The notes under the pieces are model-generated. The model saw only the letters and a program-made list of their open reading frames with translations. It made no database searches and was not told the origin of the DNA. DNA of 64,000 nt from UBA2256 sp964453055 (lineage in GTDB: Bacteria; Spirochaetota; Spirochaetia; Treponematales; Rectinemataceae), in NCBI GenBank assembly GCA_964453055.1, contig CAYVOD010000002.1:18564-82563 (forward strand), read 5' to 3'. This document shows positions 8,323 through 16,975 of this stretch, in pieces; the first letter of the stretch is position 1; each line of letters starts with the position of its first letter. The position numbers and the translations under genes were made by a program.

Positions 8323-10388
8323 GATCCCTCCAAGAGCCTCAGGATTTCTCCGCCCTTGAGGGGCAGCTGGCGCGGGTCAAGCCCAAGAGCCTGGGTGAGG
8401 GCGCTATAAAACGCCGCGGGAATTGTGATAAAAGGAAGTTCGCCAATGCCCCTAGCCGTTCCGTTCCGCTCGGGTTCTATAAACCGTATGTCGATAGCGG
8501 GGAGATCTTTCATTCTGAGGCTGGTATCGGCCAGGTAATCCTTTCTTCCTGCCGTGGCTGGATCGAAATCGTTAGCCGTGCAGAGGGCGAGGGCGCTCAA
8601 GACCGAAGCCCTGAGAGAAGCGAGGGCTGTCGGCGTTGAGACAATTCTTCCGGCGTCGATGACCATCCAGACCGCCAAGGGGATCGGCTTGCCCGTCAGC
8701 GCGTCGATCTCGACTTCCACGGCCGTGCCGCACCATGATGCCGAATCGAGTAGCTGGGCTCCAGGATGCAGATTCTCGGGCTCTGGCGCTACGCTAAGCG
8801 CCCTCGTTCTTGCCCTGGCGCTCAGAGGCAGACTCTCCCTGAATCGTTTTTTTTGAATGCTTCGGCAGGTTCTTTCTATCAGATGATTTATGATCGTAGA
8901 GCCCCTTGATAGGGTCATCGGGCCTGAGGGGAGGCTGTGGACTTTTTCAGGCAGCATAAAGCGTATGCGTTCTTCCTGGATCGAAAGTATTTCCGCGGCG
9001 GTCTTGCGCAACATGGTCTTGAGCGCCTCCGAGCCGGTGGATGCCTGGGTCTTTATGAGAAGATCAAGATCCCTTCCCAGGGTCGCTTCAACGGAGTATA
9101 CATTCATGCCTGATTGTTCGGAGAAGCTGCGGCCGGTCTGATATCCCAGGGTGAGGGCGATTCCTCGAACGATACCTTCCCTGCATCCGGGATCTCTTTT
9201 TTTTACCAGCTCGTAGCTGGCGTATTTCCTTGGATAATCGGAAATAAGCTGCAGCTCCCTATGAATTCTGTCCAGGGGTATGTCGGCGCTCAAGCCCGGG
9301 GAGCCGAAGATGGATTGGCCTTTCCTTAGAATATTGAGAGCCTTGATTTCAGCCGGGTGTTTTGAATATCGTTGCGCGAGGTTGTTCATATGGGCTTCGA
9401 TCGCGAAAAAGGCATGGGTGGCCCCGACGCTGCCCATGGCTCCCAGGGGGATGGTATTGCTACGGATGGCGTATGCTTCGATGCGTATGGCCGGGCAGGA
9501 GTAAATGCCTGTGATGGCTGATACAGCCTGGTAGACAAGCTCGGCGGCCAGTGGATTATAGGCGCCGATATTTATCAGGATAACTATATCCAAGGCTAGC
9601 AAGCGTCCTTGATCGTCGCTTCCCGACCTGATGCTGACCGCGCTTCGGGCTTGTTTGGTGGTATGGAGGAAATCCTCTTCCCGAGTGTAGAGAATTCGAA
9701 CAGGTTTGCCGCTTATCTTGGAGGCGAGGGCGGCCTGAGCGGCGACGATGGTTGGGTACCAAAGCCTGCCGTCAAGAGTCCGGCCCAATTCCGTCGGGTG
9801 CACGACTATATCGGCCTCGGAGAGCGAAAAAGCCCCCGCCAGCCGTCGGCGGAGATCGTCTGGCCATTGGGTGGCGCAATGCACCGATAGCGAAGTCTTG
9901 TCCCAGGAAGCCAGGGCTCCCATCGGTTCGCTGTAATGATGGTCGAAAATTCCGTTTCTGTAGACTTCCTTCAATTCGGTCGAAGAAGCGGCAAACATTT
10001 TTTCCAGGTCCCCATGCTCGGCGCTGTAATGAAATGCGATTTGGGACGAAGAAAAGCTCTCCCATTCCTGCTCGGGTTCCTCTTCTTCGCACTCCACCCC
10101 AATAGAAGCGGCCAGTTCGTCGCAGGTGCCGGGATCAGGCCCGAGGATGAGGCCCAAAGCTTCTCCGCGGTAGGAAATCCGCTCCGCAGCCAATATGGGG
10201 ATCCCGTCCTTGAAAAAAGATCGAAGGGAATGCTTGGCAAGGTCCTCCTGCAGGATAGTGGAAAAACCCCTGGGCAAGGCGTCGATTTTAAGCTTCGCGT
10301 TTTTCCCGCGAGGGAAGGGAGAGCGTATAGTCGAAGCGTAGAGCATGCCCGGCGGCTGAAGATCGCAGAGCAGCGGCAGGGTTTCCAA
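8319..10388 (-). CDS. Divergent xanthine dehydrogenase-type molybdopterin subunit
   Basis: This is the catalytic subunit of a molybdenum hydroxylase, 689 residues and somewhat shorter than the usual roughly 750-790. The N-terminal part carries the aldehyde oxidase a/b hammerhead region (GMLYASTIRSPFPRGKNAKL, YRGEALGLIL). The cofactor region follows (HHYSEPMGALASWD, LSVHCATQWP). The loop that is normally LGGGFGGK reads ELGRTLDGR at 200-208. The segment LGAMGSVGATHAFFAIE replaces the usual RGFGxPQxxFAxE. The base-type catalytic glutamate is kept as E650 in GIGELPF. It lies four bases after the NusG-like gene. The family is clear, the substrate is not; a purine or an aldehyde is possible. Confidence 0.85.
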   Translation of the reverse strand: METLPLLCDLQPPGMLYASTIRSPFPRGKNAKLKIDALPRGFSTILQEDLAKHSLRSFFKDGIPILAAERISYRGEALGLILGPDPGTCDELAASIGVECEEEEPEQEWESFSSSQIAFHYSAEHGDLEKMFAASSTELKEVYRNGIFDHHYSEPMGALASWDKTSLSVHCATQWPDDLRRRLAGAFSLSEADIVVHPTELGRTLDGRLWYPTIVAAQAALASKISGKPVRILYTREEDFLHTTKQARSAVSIRSGSDDQGRLLALDIVILINIGAYNPLAAELVYQAVSAITGIYSCPAIRIEAYAIRSNTIPLGAMGSVGATHAFFAIEAHMNNLAQRYSKHPAEIKALNILRKGQSIFGSPGLSADIPLDRIHRELQLISDYPRKYASYELVKKRDPGCREGIVRGIALTLGYQTGRSFSEQSGMNVYSVEATLGRDLDLLIKTQASTGSEALKTMLRKTAAEILSIQEERIRFMLPEKVHSLPSGPMTLSRGSTIINHLIERTCRSIQKKRFRESLPLSARARTRALSVAPEPENLHPGAQLLDSASWCGTAVEVEIDALTGKPIPLAVWMVIDAGRIVSTPTALASLRASVLSALALCTANDFDPATAGRKDYLADTSLRMKDLPAIDIRFIEPERNGTARGIGELPFITIPAAFYSALTQALGLDPRQLPLKGGEILRLLEGS

Positions 10389-10392
10389 ATAC

Positions 10393-10929
10393 TCAGCGGG
10401 ATTCGTGCTGTTCCTCCTTGACGGCCTCGAGCACTTCGAAAGAAAGATCGAAGGAGATAGGCGAATCGTTCATCTCAAGCCGCACCTTAGCCCGCTTTTT
10501 CCTTCTGTCCACCTTGACGATCCTTCCCTCCATTCCCATCATGGGACCTTGGATGACCTTGATCCGGTTGTTCTCGTCGAAGGAAACCAGGGAACTGCCG
10601 ATTTCGCCGCCGAAGGCCACGAGCTGCTTGATTATGGCCGCGTCGCGATCTCCCAGGGGTTTTATGCTGTCCGTCCCCGGCAGCACCCGTATGAAGTATT
10701 TCGTTTTACGCAGGTTGCCCAGCAGCTCCGGAGAAATTTTATCCTCGGGGTATTGAAAGAATAGATAACCAGGGAAGAGACAGCTGATAATCGTGGCGGG
10801 CTTGCCTTTTTTCCTGGTCCTTATGGTTTTTTTGATATTGTATAGAGCCTGGTCCGGTCTCTGCTTTGAGAAAAACTCGATATAGGCATCTTCCCGGCCC
10901 GACACTACCTGGATAGCGAAAAAACTCAT
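10393..10929 (-). CDS. NusG paralogue (LoaP/RfaH-type elongation factor)
   Basis: A 178-residue NusG-family protein. The N-terminal NGN domain contains FFAIQVVSGREDAY, the family signature CLFPGYLFFQYP near residues 50-61 and YFIRVLPGTDSIKPLG. The KOW domain at about 123-152 reads IKVIQGPMMGMEGRIVKVD. The core NusG gene normally lies beside secE and rplK, whereas this copy heads a metabolic operon, so it is more likely a specialised paralogue that helps RNA polymerase read through pauses or terminators in that operon. AGGCGG precedes the ATG by about eight bases. The molybdenum subunit begins four bases downstream. I infer operon-specific action; it has not been shown. Confidence 0.85.
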   Translation of the reverse strand: MSFFAIQVVSGREDAYIEFFSKQRPDQALYNIKKTIRTRKKGKPATIISCLFPGYLFFQYPEDKISPELLGNLRKTKYFIRVLPGTDSIKPLGDRDAAIIKQLVAFGGEIGSSLVSFDENNRIKVIQGPMMGMEGRIVKVDRRKKRAKVRLEMNDSPISFDLSFEVLEAVKEEQHESR

Positions 10930-10965
10930 CTATAATCCCGCCTGGGTTCTGTTGAATGAATGTCT

Positions 10966-10995
10966 ATTGTAAGACCTCGATAGGCCATTTGGCAA
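10966..10995 (-). promoter_or_regulatory. Predicted promoter of the NusG-paralogue/molybdenum hydroxylase operon
   Basis: On the minus strand TTGCCA (10995-10990) and TACAAT (10971-10966) are separated by 18 bases. The leader would be about 30 bases, with AGGCGG before the ATG at 10929. Confidence 0.5.
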
Positions 10996-11072
10996 CCGAT
11001 GGGAAGGGCGAGAGACGATTGACGTTTTCCCGAAGGCCGGGCTTCTGCCCTCAACCAGGCTTCTGCATGCTA

Positions 11073-11101
11073 TCGACAGCTCGTCATGCAGCTATTATGA
11101 T
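11073..11101 (+). promoter_or_regulatory. Predicted leaderless promoter of ligA
   Basis: TCGACA at 11073-11078 and TATGAT at 11096-11101 are 17 bases apart. The ATG of ligA at 11108 lies six bases after the -10 box, exactly where transcription should begin, and no Shine-Dalgarno is present. Confidence 0.55.
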
Positions 11102-11107
11102 CACTCC

Positions 11108-13096
11108 ATGGCCTACAATTCCGCCGAGGACGACAGGACCGAGAGAATAAAATACCTGGAAAAGGCTATCAAAACCCACCAGAATCTCTATTACAACGAA
11201 CTGCCCGAATTGAGCGACGAGGCGTTCGACGCGCTCTGGGCCGAGCTGGAGGATCTGGATCCCGACAATCCCCTTTTGGGAAAGGTCGGCGAAGACCTGG
11301 CCGATGGCTGGCCTAAGGCCAGGCACGTGATGCCCATGGGCAGTCAGTCCAAAGCCAGCGACCCGGAGAGTTTCAGGATTTGGGCCGAAAAGGCGGGACT
11401 CTCAGCCTACGTCGTTCAGCATAAGTTGGATGGTGCGAGCATCGAGCTTCAATACCAGGACGGGGCGTTCGAACGGGCGGTCACAAGGGGGGACGGGACA
11501 ATCGGCGACGATATCAGCCCTAACGCCCGCCGTATGCGGGGGGTTCCCTTCAGGCTTCCTGAGTCTTTTTCAGGCGCGGTCAGGGGCGAAGTGCTCATGC
11601 CCAGGGAAACTCACGCGCGAAAGTATTCCGACAAGGCCAACTGCAGGAACGCTGCCAACGGCCTCATGAAGCGGAAAGACGGCATCGGCAGCGAGGACCT
11701 CGTAGTTATCTGCTACGATGCTCTTGGCGGCTTGGGGGAAGCCGAGTTTTTTTCGTCCCCCACCGAAAAGGGGCAGGAAGAGAGGCAGGCTTCACCCTTC
11801 GGCGACGAGCTCGAAAAGATCGCCTGGCTTTCTCGTATGGGATTTTTTACCGTCGAAACGAAATTCCTCCTCAGCGTCGAGGCGGTGATCGACTATAGGG
11901 CTCAGGTGATGGCCTCGCGGCAGGAACTTGAGTACGATATCGACGGCTTGGTGGTCAAGGACAAGTTCATCGACGCTAAGGACGCGGCGAAAACGCGTCC
12001 GGAAAGACAAATCGCCTTTAAATTCAACCTGGAAGAGGCTGTGACCGGGCTGGTAGCCGTCGAATGGAGCGAAACGGGAGCCTCCTACACCCCGATAGGC
12101 ATCGTCGAGCCAGTAAGGCTTGCCGGCACAACCGTCCAAAGGGCCAATCTGAACAATCCCGGCATGATTCGGAAAATGGGGCTGAAAATAGGGTCCAAGG
12201 TGGTGGTGACGAAACGGGGCGAAATAATACCGAAGATAGAATCGCTGGTGGAAAATCCTCCCGGCGCTAAGGAGATATCTCAGCCCGAGATTTGCGAAAC
12301 TTGCGGAAGCAAGCTCGTGGACGAGGATACGAGGCTCTACTGCCCCAACGAACTATGCCCAAAAAAAGAACTCCACAGGCTTGAAAAATGGATCGGCGTC
12401 CTGGATATCCGCGACTTCGGGCCGGCTCTCGTCGCGAGGCTTCACGAATCGGGAGTTCTTAAAACCATAGCGGACCTCTACTCCCTAAGCCTCGAGCAAC
12501 TGGAGGCCATCGAAAGAATGGGCAGGAAATCCGCCCAGAAGGTACTCAAGAACCTCCACGCCTCCAAGGAGATCAGCCTTCAGGAGTTCATCGCCGGCTT
12601 CGACCTGGAGGGTGTCGGGCTCCTGGTGGCGGATAAAATCGTGTCCGCCGGCTACGACAGCCTCGAAGCCCTGCTTTCCGCGGAAAAGGCCGCCCTCGCG
12701 CGGATTCCCGGCATCGCCGAAACCATGGCCGAAAACATCTGGAACTCCCTTCGGGCAGTAGAAGACCAAATGAGAACCCTGACGAGAGGCGGCGCCATAC
12801 GCATAAAGGCCCCGACCCCGCGCTCGGGCGGCGATGCAGGCCCTGTCAGGGGAAGAAGTTTCTGCTTTACCGGCGAGCTTTCGAGCATGAAGAGGCAGGA
12901 AGCTGAGAAGATGCTGCGGGATCTCGGAGGAAGCGCGAAAAGCTCTGTGACCAAGAACCTCGATTTCCTGGTCACCAACGAACCGGAGTCCGGTTCGGCG
13001 AAAAACCAGAAAGCGAGGGCGCTCGGCGTGAAAATCTTAGATGAGGAAACTTTTCTCGCCCTGCTGCGCCAGGCCCTCCAAAAGCAGGGAGCTTGA
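11108..13096 (+). CDS. ligA: NAD-dependent DNA ligase LigA
   Basis: LigA seals nicks during replication and repair, using NAD to adenylate itself. The 662-residue protein has every domain in order. The Ia region is at the N-terminus (HQNLYYNELPELSDEAFDAL). In the adenylation domain the nucleophile K106 lies in HKLDGAS. The OB fold is followed by a four-cysteine zinc finger starting at C396 (CETCGSKL...YCPNELCPKK). Helix-hairpin-helix repeats come next (IERMGRKSAQKVLKNL, ARIPGIAETMAENIW), then a C-terminal BRCT domain (FCFTGELSSMKRQEAEKML). The start follows a -10 box without a Shine-Dalgarno. argS follows 63 bases downstream. Confidence 0.97.
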   Translation: MAYNSAEDDRTERIKYLEKAIKTHQNLYYNELPELSDEAFDALWAELEDLDPDNPLLGKVGEDLADGWPKARHVMPMGSQSKASDPESFRIWAEKAGLSAYVVQHKLDGASIELQYQDGAFERAVTRGDGTIGDDISPNARRMRGVPFRLPESFSGAVRGEVLMPRETHARKYSDKANCRNAANGLMKRKDGIGSEDLVVICYDALGGLGEAEFFSSPTEKGQEERQASPFGDELEKIAWLSRMGFFTVETKFLLSVEAVIDYRAQVMASRQELEYDIDGLVVKDKFIDAKDAAKTRPERQIAFKFNLEEAVTGLVAVEWSETGASYTPIGIVEPVRLAGTTVQRANLNNPGMIRKMGLKIGSKVVVTKRGEIIPKIESLVENPPGAKEISQPEICETCGSKLVDEDTRLYCPNELCPKKELHRLEKWIGVLDIRDFGPALVARLHESGVLKTIADLYSLSLEQLEAIERMGRKSAQKVLKNLHASKEISLQEFIAGFDLEGVGLLVADKIVSAGYDSLEALLSAEKAALARIPGIAETMAENIWNSLRAVEDQMRTLTRGGAIRIKAPTPRSGGDAGPVRGRSFCFTGELSSMKRQEAEKMLRDLGGSAKSSVTKNLDFLVTNEPESGSAKNQKARALGVKILDEETFLALLRQALQKQGA

Positions 13097-13159
13097 AGCG
13101 CCGGCGGATTGCGGGATAGTATCCAGCACAGCGATGGTCAAGGAAAGGTTTATTCAATC

Positions 13160-14989
13160 ATGACAGATATCAAGAGGCTGTGGAAAGAAGCGGCGTACAG
13201 GGCTCTGACGAGCCTTTCGGCTTCCCTGGGGATAGAGGGAGTAGGCGATATCGAATCCCTGGTGGCCGAATATCCTCCCAAGCCCGAACTGGGCGACATC
13301 GGCTTCCCCATGTTCGGCTACTCGAAGCTGTTCAAGAAGAGCCCGGCGGCTATAGCCGCCGAGATGGAAAACCTGCTGGCCGCCCAGGGCGAGGATCTAT
13401 TGCGCTACGGAAGGCCCAAGGCTGTCGGCCCCTATCTCAACATCTTCCTGGACAGGGTTTCCATCATATCCGATATCCTCGCCCGGGGGACAAAAAGCGG
13501 CTGGAACGCCTATTTGCCTCTCGAAGGCGAGCGGGTCATGGTGGAATTCTCCTGTCCCAACACCAACAAGCCGCTGCACTTGGGACATCTCCGCAACAAC
13601 GTGCTGGGCGAATCCCTGTCGAGAATCCTCAAGGCCGCGGGAGCGGAGCTCCGGAAAGTCAATCTCATTAACGACCGGGGAATCCATATCTGCAAATCCA
13701 TGCTCGCCTACCAGGTCTACGGGGGAGGGCGCAGCCCCGAGGATGAGGGCCTCAAGAGCGATCATTTCGTGGGCAAATATTACGTGCTCTTCAACCAGCT
13801 CAAGAAAGAAGACCCCCAGGCGGAGGAAAAGGCCCAGGAACTGCTGAGGCGCTGGGAAGCCGGCGACTCGGAGATCCTCGGCCTGTGGAAGAAAATGAAC
13901 GCCTGGGCGGTGGGAGGCATCAAGGCTACCTACCGGCGGCAGGGGGTCGGCTTCGACGATTACTACTTCGAAAGCCTCACCTATACCAAGGGCAGGCAGG
14001 AAGTGCTGGACGGCCTCGCGCGGGGTGTATTCTATCGGGACGAGGACGGCTCCGTATGGGTCGATCTGGAGGATATCGGCCTCGATAAAAAGGTGCTGCT
14101 CCGCAAGGACGGCACCAGCATCTACATCACCCAGGACATAGGCACCGCGATACAGAGGAGCAAGGACTGGCCCTTCGACGAGCTCGTCTACGTGGTCGCC
14201 AGCGAGCAACACTATCATTTCCGAGCCCTCTTCGAAATTCTCCGCCGCCTGGGCTATTCCTGGTCGAAAAACCTCTTCCACCTTGCTTACGGCCTGGTCA
14301 ACCTGCCTTCCGGCCGGATGAAGACCCGGGAAGGCACGGTGGTTGACGCAGACGACCTGATCGATGAATTGACAGCCCTCGCCCAGAAGGAGATCGAGGC
14401 CAAGGGCAGGGACGCCCTGGTGGGCGATCCTAAGGCGGTGGCCGAAAAGGTCGCGTTGGGCGCGCTGCATTATTACCTGCTGCAGACCTCTCCCACCAAG
14501 GACATGCTCTACGATCCCGAGCAGTCGCTTTCCTTTACCGGCAATACCGGGCCCTATATCCAGTATATGGGAGCCAGGGCCTGCTCCATCTTGAGAAAAG
14601 GCGGGGAGGGGGAATCGGCCGCACAGCCCCGGGCCGGAGGAGCCTTGGCAGGCGGTCTCTCGACGGGAGGACTACAGGCCGGCGGGGCCGCGGGCGGGGC
14701 CGCGAGGGCCAAGGTGCTGGACAACGAATCTGACTGGCCATTGATCCGCTGCCTGGCTTCCTACTCCAGCGCCCTGGAAGGGGCGGCCCGGACCAAGGAA
14801 CCATCGATCATGGCCGCCTACGCCCATGAGCTGGCGGCGACCTTCTCAGGCTGGTACAGGGACAATCCCGTGCTCTCCAATCCTAATCAGGATCTTTCCG
14901 CCGGGAGGCTCGAGCTCGTGAGAGCGGTAAAATCGACCTTCGAAGAGGTCTGCCGACTGCTCTGCATTCCCTTCCTGGAAGTCATGTAA
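13160..14989 (+). CDS. argS: Arginyl-tRNA synthetase
   Basis: This class I synthetase charges tRNA-Arg. The 609-residue protein has the N-terminal Add-1 domain, the HIGH-type motif HLGH at 140-143 (NTNKPLHLGHLRNN) and the MKTREGTV loop that takes the KMSKS place. The DALR anticodon-binding domain closes the protein (CRLLCIPFLEVM). I chose the ATG at 13160 because AAGGAAAGG lies upstream; an in-frame upstream start would add 17 residues that do not resemble ArgS. Residues about 481-516 form a Gly/Ala-rich low-complexity insert (bases 14600-14708) near the start of the anticodon domain that is not part of the family core. A tRNA-Arg(CCG) gene lies in the same window. Confidence 0.96.
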   Translation: MTDIKRLWKEAAYRALTSLSASLGIEGVGDIESLVAEYPPKPELGDIGFPMFGYSKLFKKSPAAIAAEMENLLAAQGEDLLRYGRPKAVGPYLNIFLDRVSIISDILARGTKSGWNAYLPLEGERVMVEFSCPNTNKPLHLGHLRNNVLGESLSRILKAAGAELRKVNLINDRGIHICKSMLAYQVYGGGRSPEDEGLKSDHFVGKYYVLFNQLKKEDPQAEEKAQELLRRWEAGDSEILGLWKKMNAWAVGGIKATYRRQGVGFDDYYFESLTYTKGRQEVLDGLARGVFYRDEDGSVWVDLEDIGLDKKVLLRKDGTSIYITQDIGTAIQRSKDWPFDELVYVVASEQHYHFRALFEILRRLGYSWSKNLFHLAYGLVNLPSGRMKTREGTVVDADDLIDELTALAQKEIEAKGRDALVGDPKAVAEKVALGALHYYLLQTSPTKDMLYDPEQSLSFTGNTGPYIQYMGARACSILRKGGEGESAAQPRAGGALAGGLSTGGLQAGGAAGGAARAKVLDNESDWPLIRCLASYSSALEGAARTKEPSIMAAYAHELAATFSGWYRDNPVLSNPNQDLSAGRLELVRAVKSTFEEVCRLLCIPFLEVM

Positions 14990-15012
14990 TCCGCTTAGAT
15001 GGCGGGTACCGG

Positions 15013-15042
15013 TTGACAGTCTCTCGCGTATCGGTGTATAAA
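15013..15042 (+). promoter_or_regulatory. Strong sigma70 promoter of rplU-rpmA
   Basis: A perfect TTGACA (15013-15018) and TATAAA (15037-15042) are separated by 18 bases. The leader of about 30 bases ends in a GAGGAAG ribosome site before rplU. Confidence 0.8.
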
Positions 15043-15079
15043 AACGCGCTACGTATGGTTAATTGACGAGGAAGCAAAG

Positions 15080-15394
15080 ATGTATGCAATTGTAGAAATC
15101 AACGGTAAACAATATCGGGCCGAGAAAGGCTCCAAGCTCAAGGTGGACAGGATAGAAGAGGAAGCCGGAGCCAGCCTTTCCTTCGACAAAGTCCTGCTGC
15201 TTTCCGACGAATCCGGCGTAAAAGTGGGCTCTCCCTACGTGCAGGGCGCCAACGTCACGGCGACGGTGGACGCGGAGCTCAAGTCGGACAAGGTGATAGT
15301 ATTCAAGTACAAGCCCAAGAAAGATTACAGGCGAACCCAGGGCCATAGGCAGCGCTATACCCTCGTCACCGTCCAGGAAATCGTCGGCGCCTAA
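15080..15394 (+). CDS. rplU: 50S ribosomal protein L21
   Basis: L21 binds domain II/V of 23S rRNA and interacts with L20. The 104-residue protein is full length, beginning MYAIVEINGKQYRAEKG and carrying the conserved C-terminal YKPKKDYRRTQGHRQRYT signature. It forms a two-gene unit with rpmA, 26 bases apart, behind a strong promoter and ahead of a hairpin terminator. There is no gene for the L27-processing protease (Prp) between them, unlike in Firmicutes. Confidence 0.98.
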   Translation: MYAIVEINGKQYRAEKGSKLKVDRIEEEAGASLSFDKVLLLSDESGVKVGSPYVQGANVTATVDAELKSDKVIVFKYKPKKDYRRTQGHRQRYTLVTVQEIVGA

Positions 15395-15420
15395 GCCGCA
15401 ACAGCCAAGGGAGGAATAAA

Positions 15421-15672
15421 ATGCCGCACAAAGGCGTCAATGGCAGAGATTCTCAGCCCCAATACCTGGGGGTTAAAAAATACGCGAACGAAGCGGTAAG
15501 CGCCGGTTCGATCATAGTCAGGCAGAGGGGATCGAAAATCAACCCCGGCCAAAACGTCGGTATCGGCAAGGACGACACCCTTTACGCATTAGTCGACGGA
15601 GTGGTTTCATTCAAGGAAGTCCGGGGCAAGAAGTACGCCCAGGTCGAACCCTTCCCGGCCGAACAAGCTTGA
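15421..15672 (+). CDS. rpmA: 50S ribosomal protein L27 with shortened N-terminal tail
   Basis: L27 reaches with its N-terminal tail into the peptidyl-transferase centre. The body is clearly L27: NGRDSQPQYLGVKKYANE then AGSIIVRQRGSKINPG and GKDDTLYALVDGVV. The tail is unusual. Most L27 proteins begin MAHKKAGGSxRNGRDS, but here the protein begins MPHKGVNGRDS, about five residues shorter and with Pro instead of Ala at position 2. A GGAGG site lies seven bases before the ATG and no upstream in-frame start would restore the tail. No cleavable extension is present, matching the missing Prp protease gene. The 83-residue length is otherwise typical. Confidence 0.96.
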   Translation: MPHKGVNGRDSQPQYLGVKKYANEAVSAGSIIVRQRGSKINPGQNVGIGKDDTLYALVDGVVSFKEVRGKKYAQVEPFPAEQA

Positions 15673-15713
15673 GGTTTCAGCCTAGGCTGAATGACCTTAG
15701 GGGTATGATCTTC

Positions 15714-15743
15714 AAAGCCGCTCGAAAAAGGAGCGGCTTTTTT
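15714..15743 (+). terminator. Rho-independent terminator after rpmA
   Basis: AAAGCCGCTC and GAGCGGCTTT form a ten-base-pair stem with a seven-base loop, followed by a T run. Confidence 0.9.
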
Positions 15744-15802
15744 CATGTCTTGCCTGTAATGGGCTGGGCTGATATTTTTTTAGCTGCGATGGAGAAAACG
15801 AG

Positions 15803-16975
15803 GTGATCAAGTTTGCCGACGAAGCGACCATTACGGTAGCATCCGGCTCAGGCGGCGATGGCTGCGTCGCCTTCAGGCGGGAAAAATACGTTCCCATGGG
15901 GGGCCCGGCGGGAGGAGACGGGGGAAAGGGCGGGAACGTCATTTTCGTGGTAAAGCACAATGTGCGCACGCTTTCCTATCTTCGCTACCGCCAGACTTTC
16001 AAGGCTCAGAACGGGCTTCCGGGCATGGGAAGGAATATGCACGGAAAGGACGGGGTGGATGTCCTGATTCCGATTCCCCCGGGCACTATCATAAAAGACG
16101 CGGAGACAGGAGAGGTCCTGCGGGATTTTTCCCGTTCCCGACCCGGCAAGGTCTCGGCTTACGTCAAAGACGCGTCGGGCAAGGACGGGGAACAATGGGT
16201 TTTCCTCAAAGGCGGAAAAGGCGGCTGGGGGAACACTCATTTCAAAACTTCGGTAAACCAGGCTCCCCGCTTCGCGATGCCCGGACAGGCCGGTGAGGAG
16301 CGAAGGCTCAGGATTGAGCTGAGCCTCATCGCCGATGTCGGCCTTGTTGGATTCCCCAACGCCGGCAAGTCCAGTCTCCTGGACGCCTTCACCAACGCCA
16401 GGCCGAAGATCGCCAGCTATCCCTTCACGACCAAGATACCCAACCTCGGAGTTCTTACCATCCACGAAAGGGATATCATACTGGCCGATATCCCAGGGAT
16501 AATCGAAGGCGCCCACGAGGGAGTGGGGCTGGGCATACGGTTTTTGAAGCACATAGCCAGGACTTCTTTCCTCCTGTTCCTCGTGGATCTTTCAGACGAG
16601 AACTGGCGCCAAGCCTTTTCGGTGCTTCTGGAGGAATTATCAGCCTTCTCTCCCCAGCTAGCCTCCAAAAAAAGGATTCTCGTCGCCACGAAACTGGATT
16701 TGCCGGAAGCCATGGAACGGTACCAGGAATTTCGCTCGCTGCAGGCATCCGAGGAAGTCCTGGGCATCTCGGTTTTCTCGGGCTTTGGACTGTCAGAGCT
16801 GAAGGAAGCGATCTTCAGGGCGGTGGAGAAAACCGAAGAGGATCTCCGGAAAGCCGGGGAAACCGAAACCGGCGAGGAAGCCGAAACCGGCGCCGAGGAT
16901 CTTCTCGAGGAAGGAGTCCAAAGCATGAGCGATCCAGATCCCTTTGAAATTCCAGGCGAGGACGCGTTGCTGTGA
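15803..16975 (+). CDS. obgE: GTPase ObgE/CgtA
   Basis: Obg is an essential GTPase that acts in 50S assembly and stress responses. The glycine-rich Obg fold is at the N-terminus (GSGGDGCVAFRREKYVPMGG, GGDGGKGGNVIFV). The G domain shows G1 GFPNAGKSSLL near residue 185, a DIPGIIEGAH box for G3, and ATKLDL for G4. The Obg domain carries a small insertion (SRSRPGKVSAYVKDASGKDG), which pushes the G1 box later than usual. The C-terminus is a short acidic tail (ETGEEAETGAED). The start is GTG. It overlaps nadD by four bases (GTGA), heading a five-gene operon. Confidence 0.96.
   Translation: MIKFADEATITVASGSGGDGCVAFRREKYVPMGGPAGGDGGKGGNVIFVVKHNVRTLSYLRYRQTFKAQNGLPGMGRNMHGKDGVDVLIPIPPGTIIKDAETGEVLRDFSRSRPGKVSAYVKDASGKDGEQWVFLKGGKGGWGNTHFKTSVNQAPRFAMPGQAGEERRLRIELSLIADVGLVGFPNAGKSSLLDAFTNARPKIASYPFTTKIPNLGVLTIHERDIILADIPGIIEGAHEGVGLGIRFLKHIARTSFLLFLVDLSDENWRQAFSVLLEELSAFSPQLASKKRILVATKLDLPEAMERYQEFRSLQASEEVLGISVFSGFGLSELKEAIFRAVEKTEEDLRKAGETETGEEAETGAEDLLEEGVQSMSDPDPFEIPGEDALL

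Noticed and set aside
13397..14470. Long open frame antisense to argS (357 codons)
   Set aside because: High GC leaves stop-poor opposite strands. The sense gene is a complete, well-conserved ArgS and the antisense product matches nothing.
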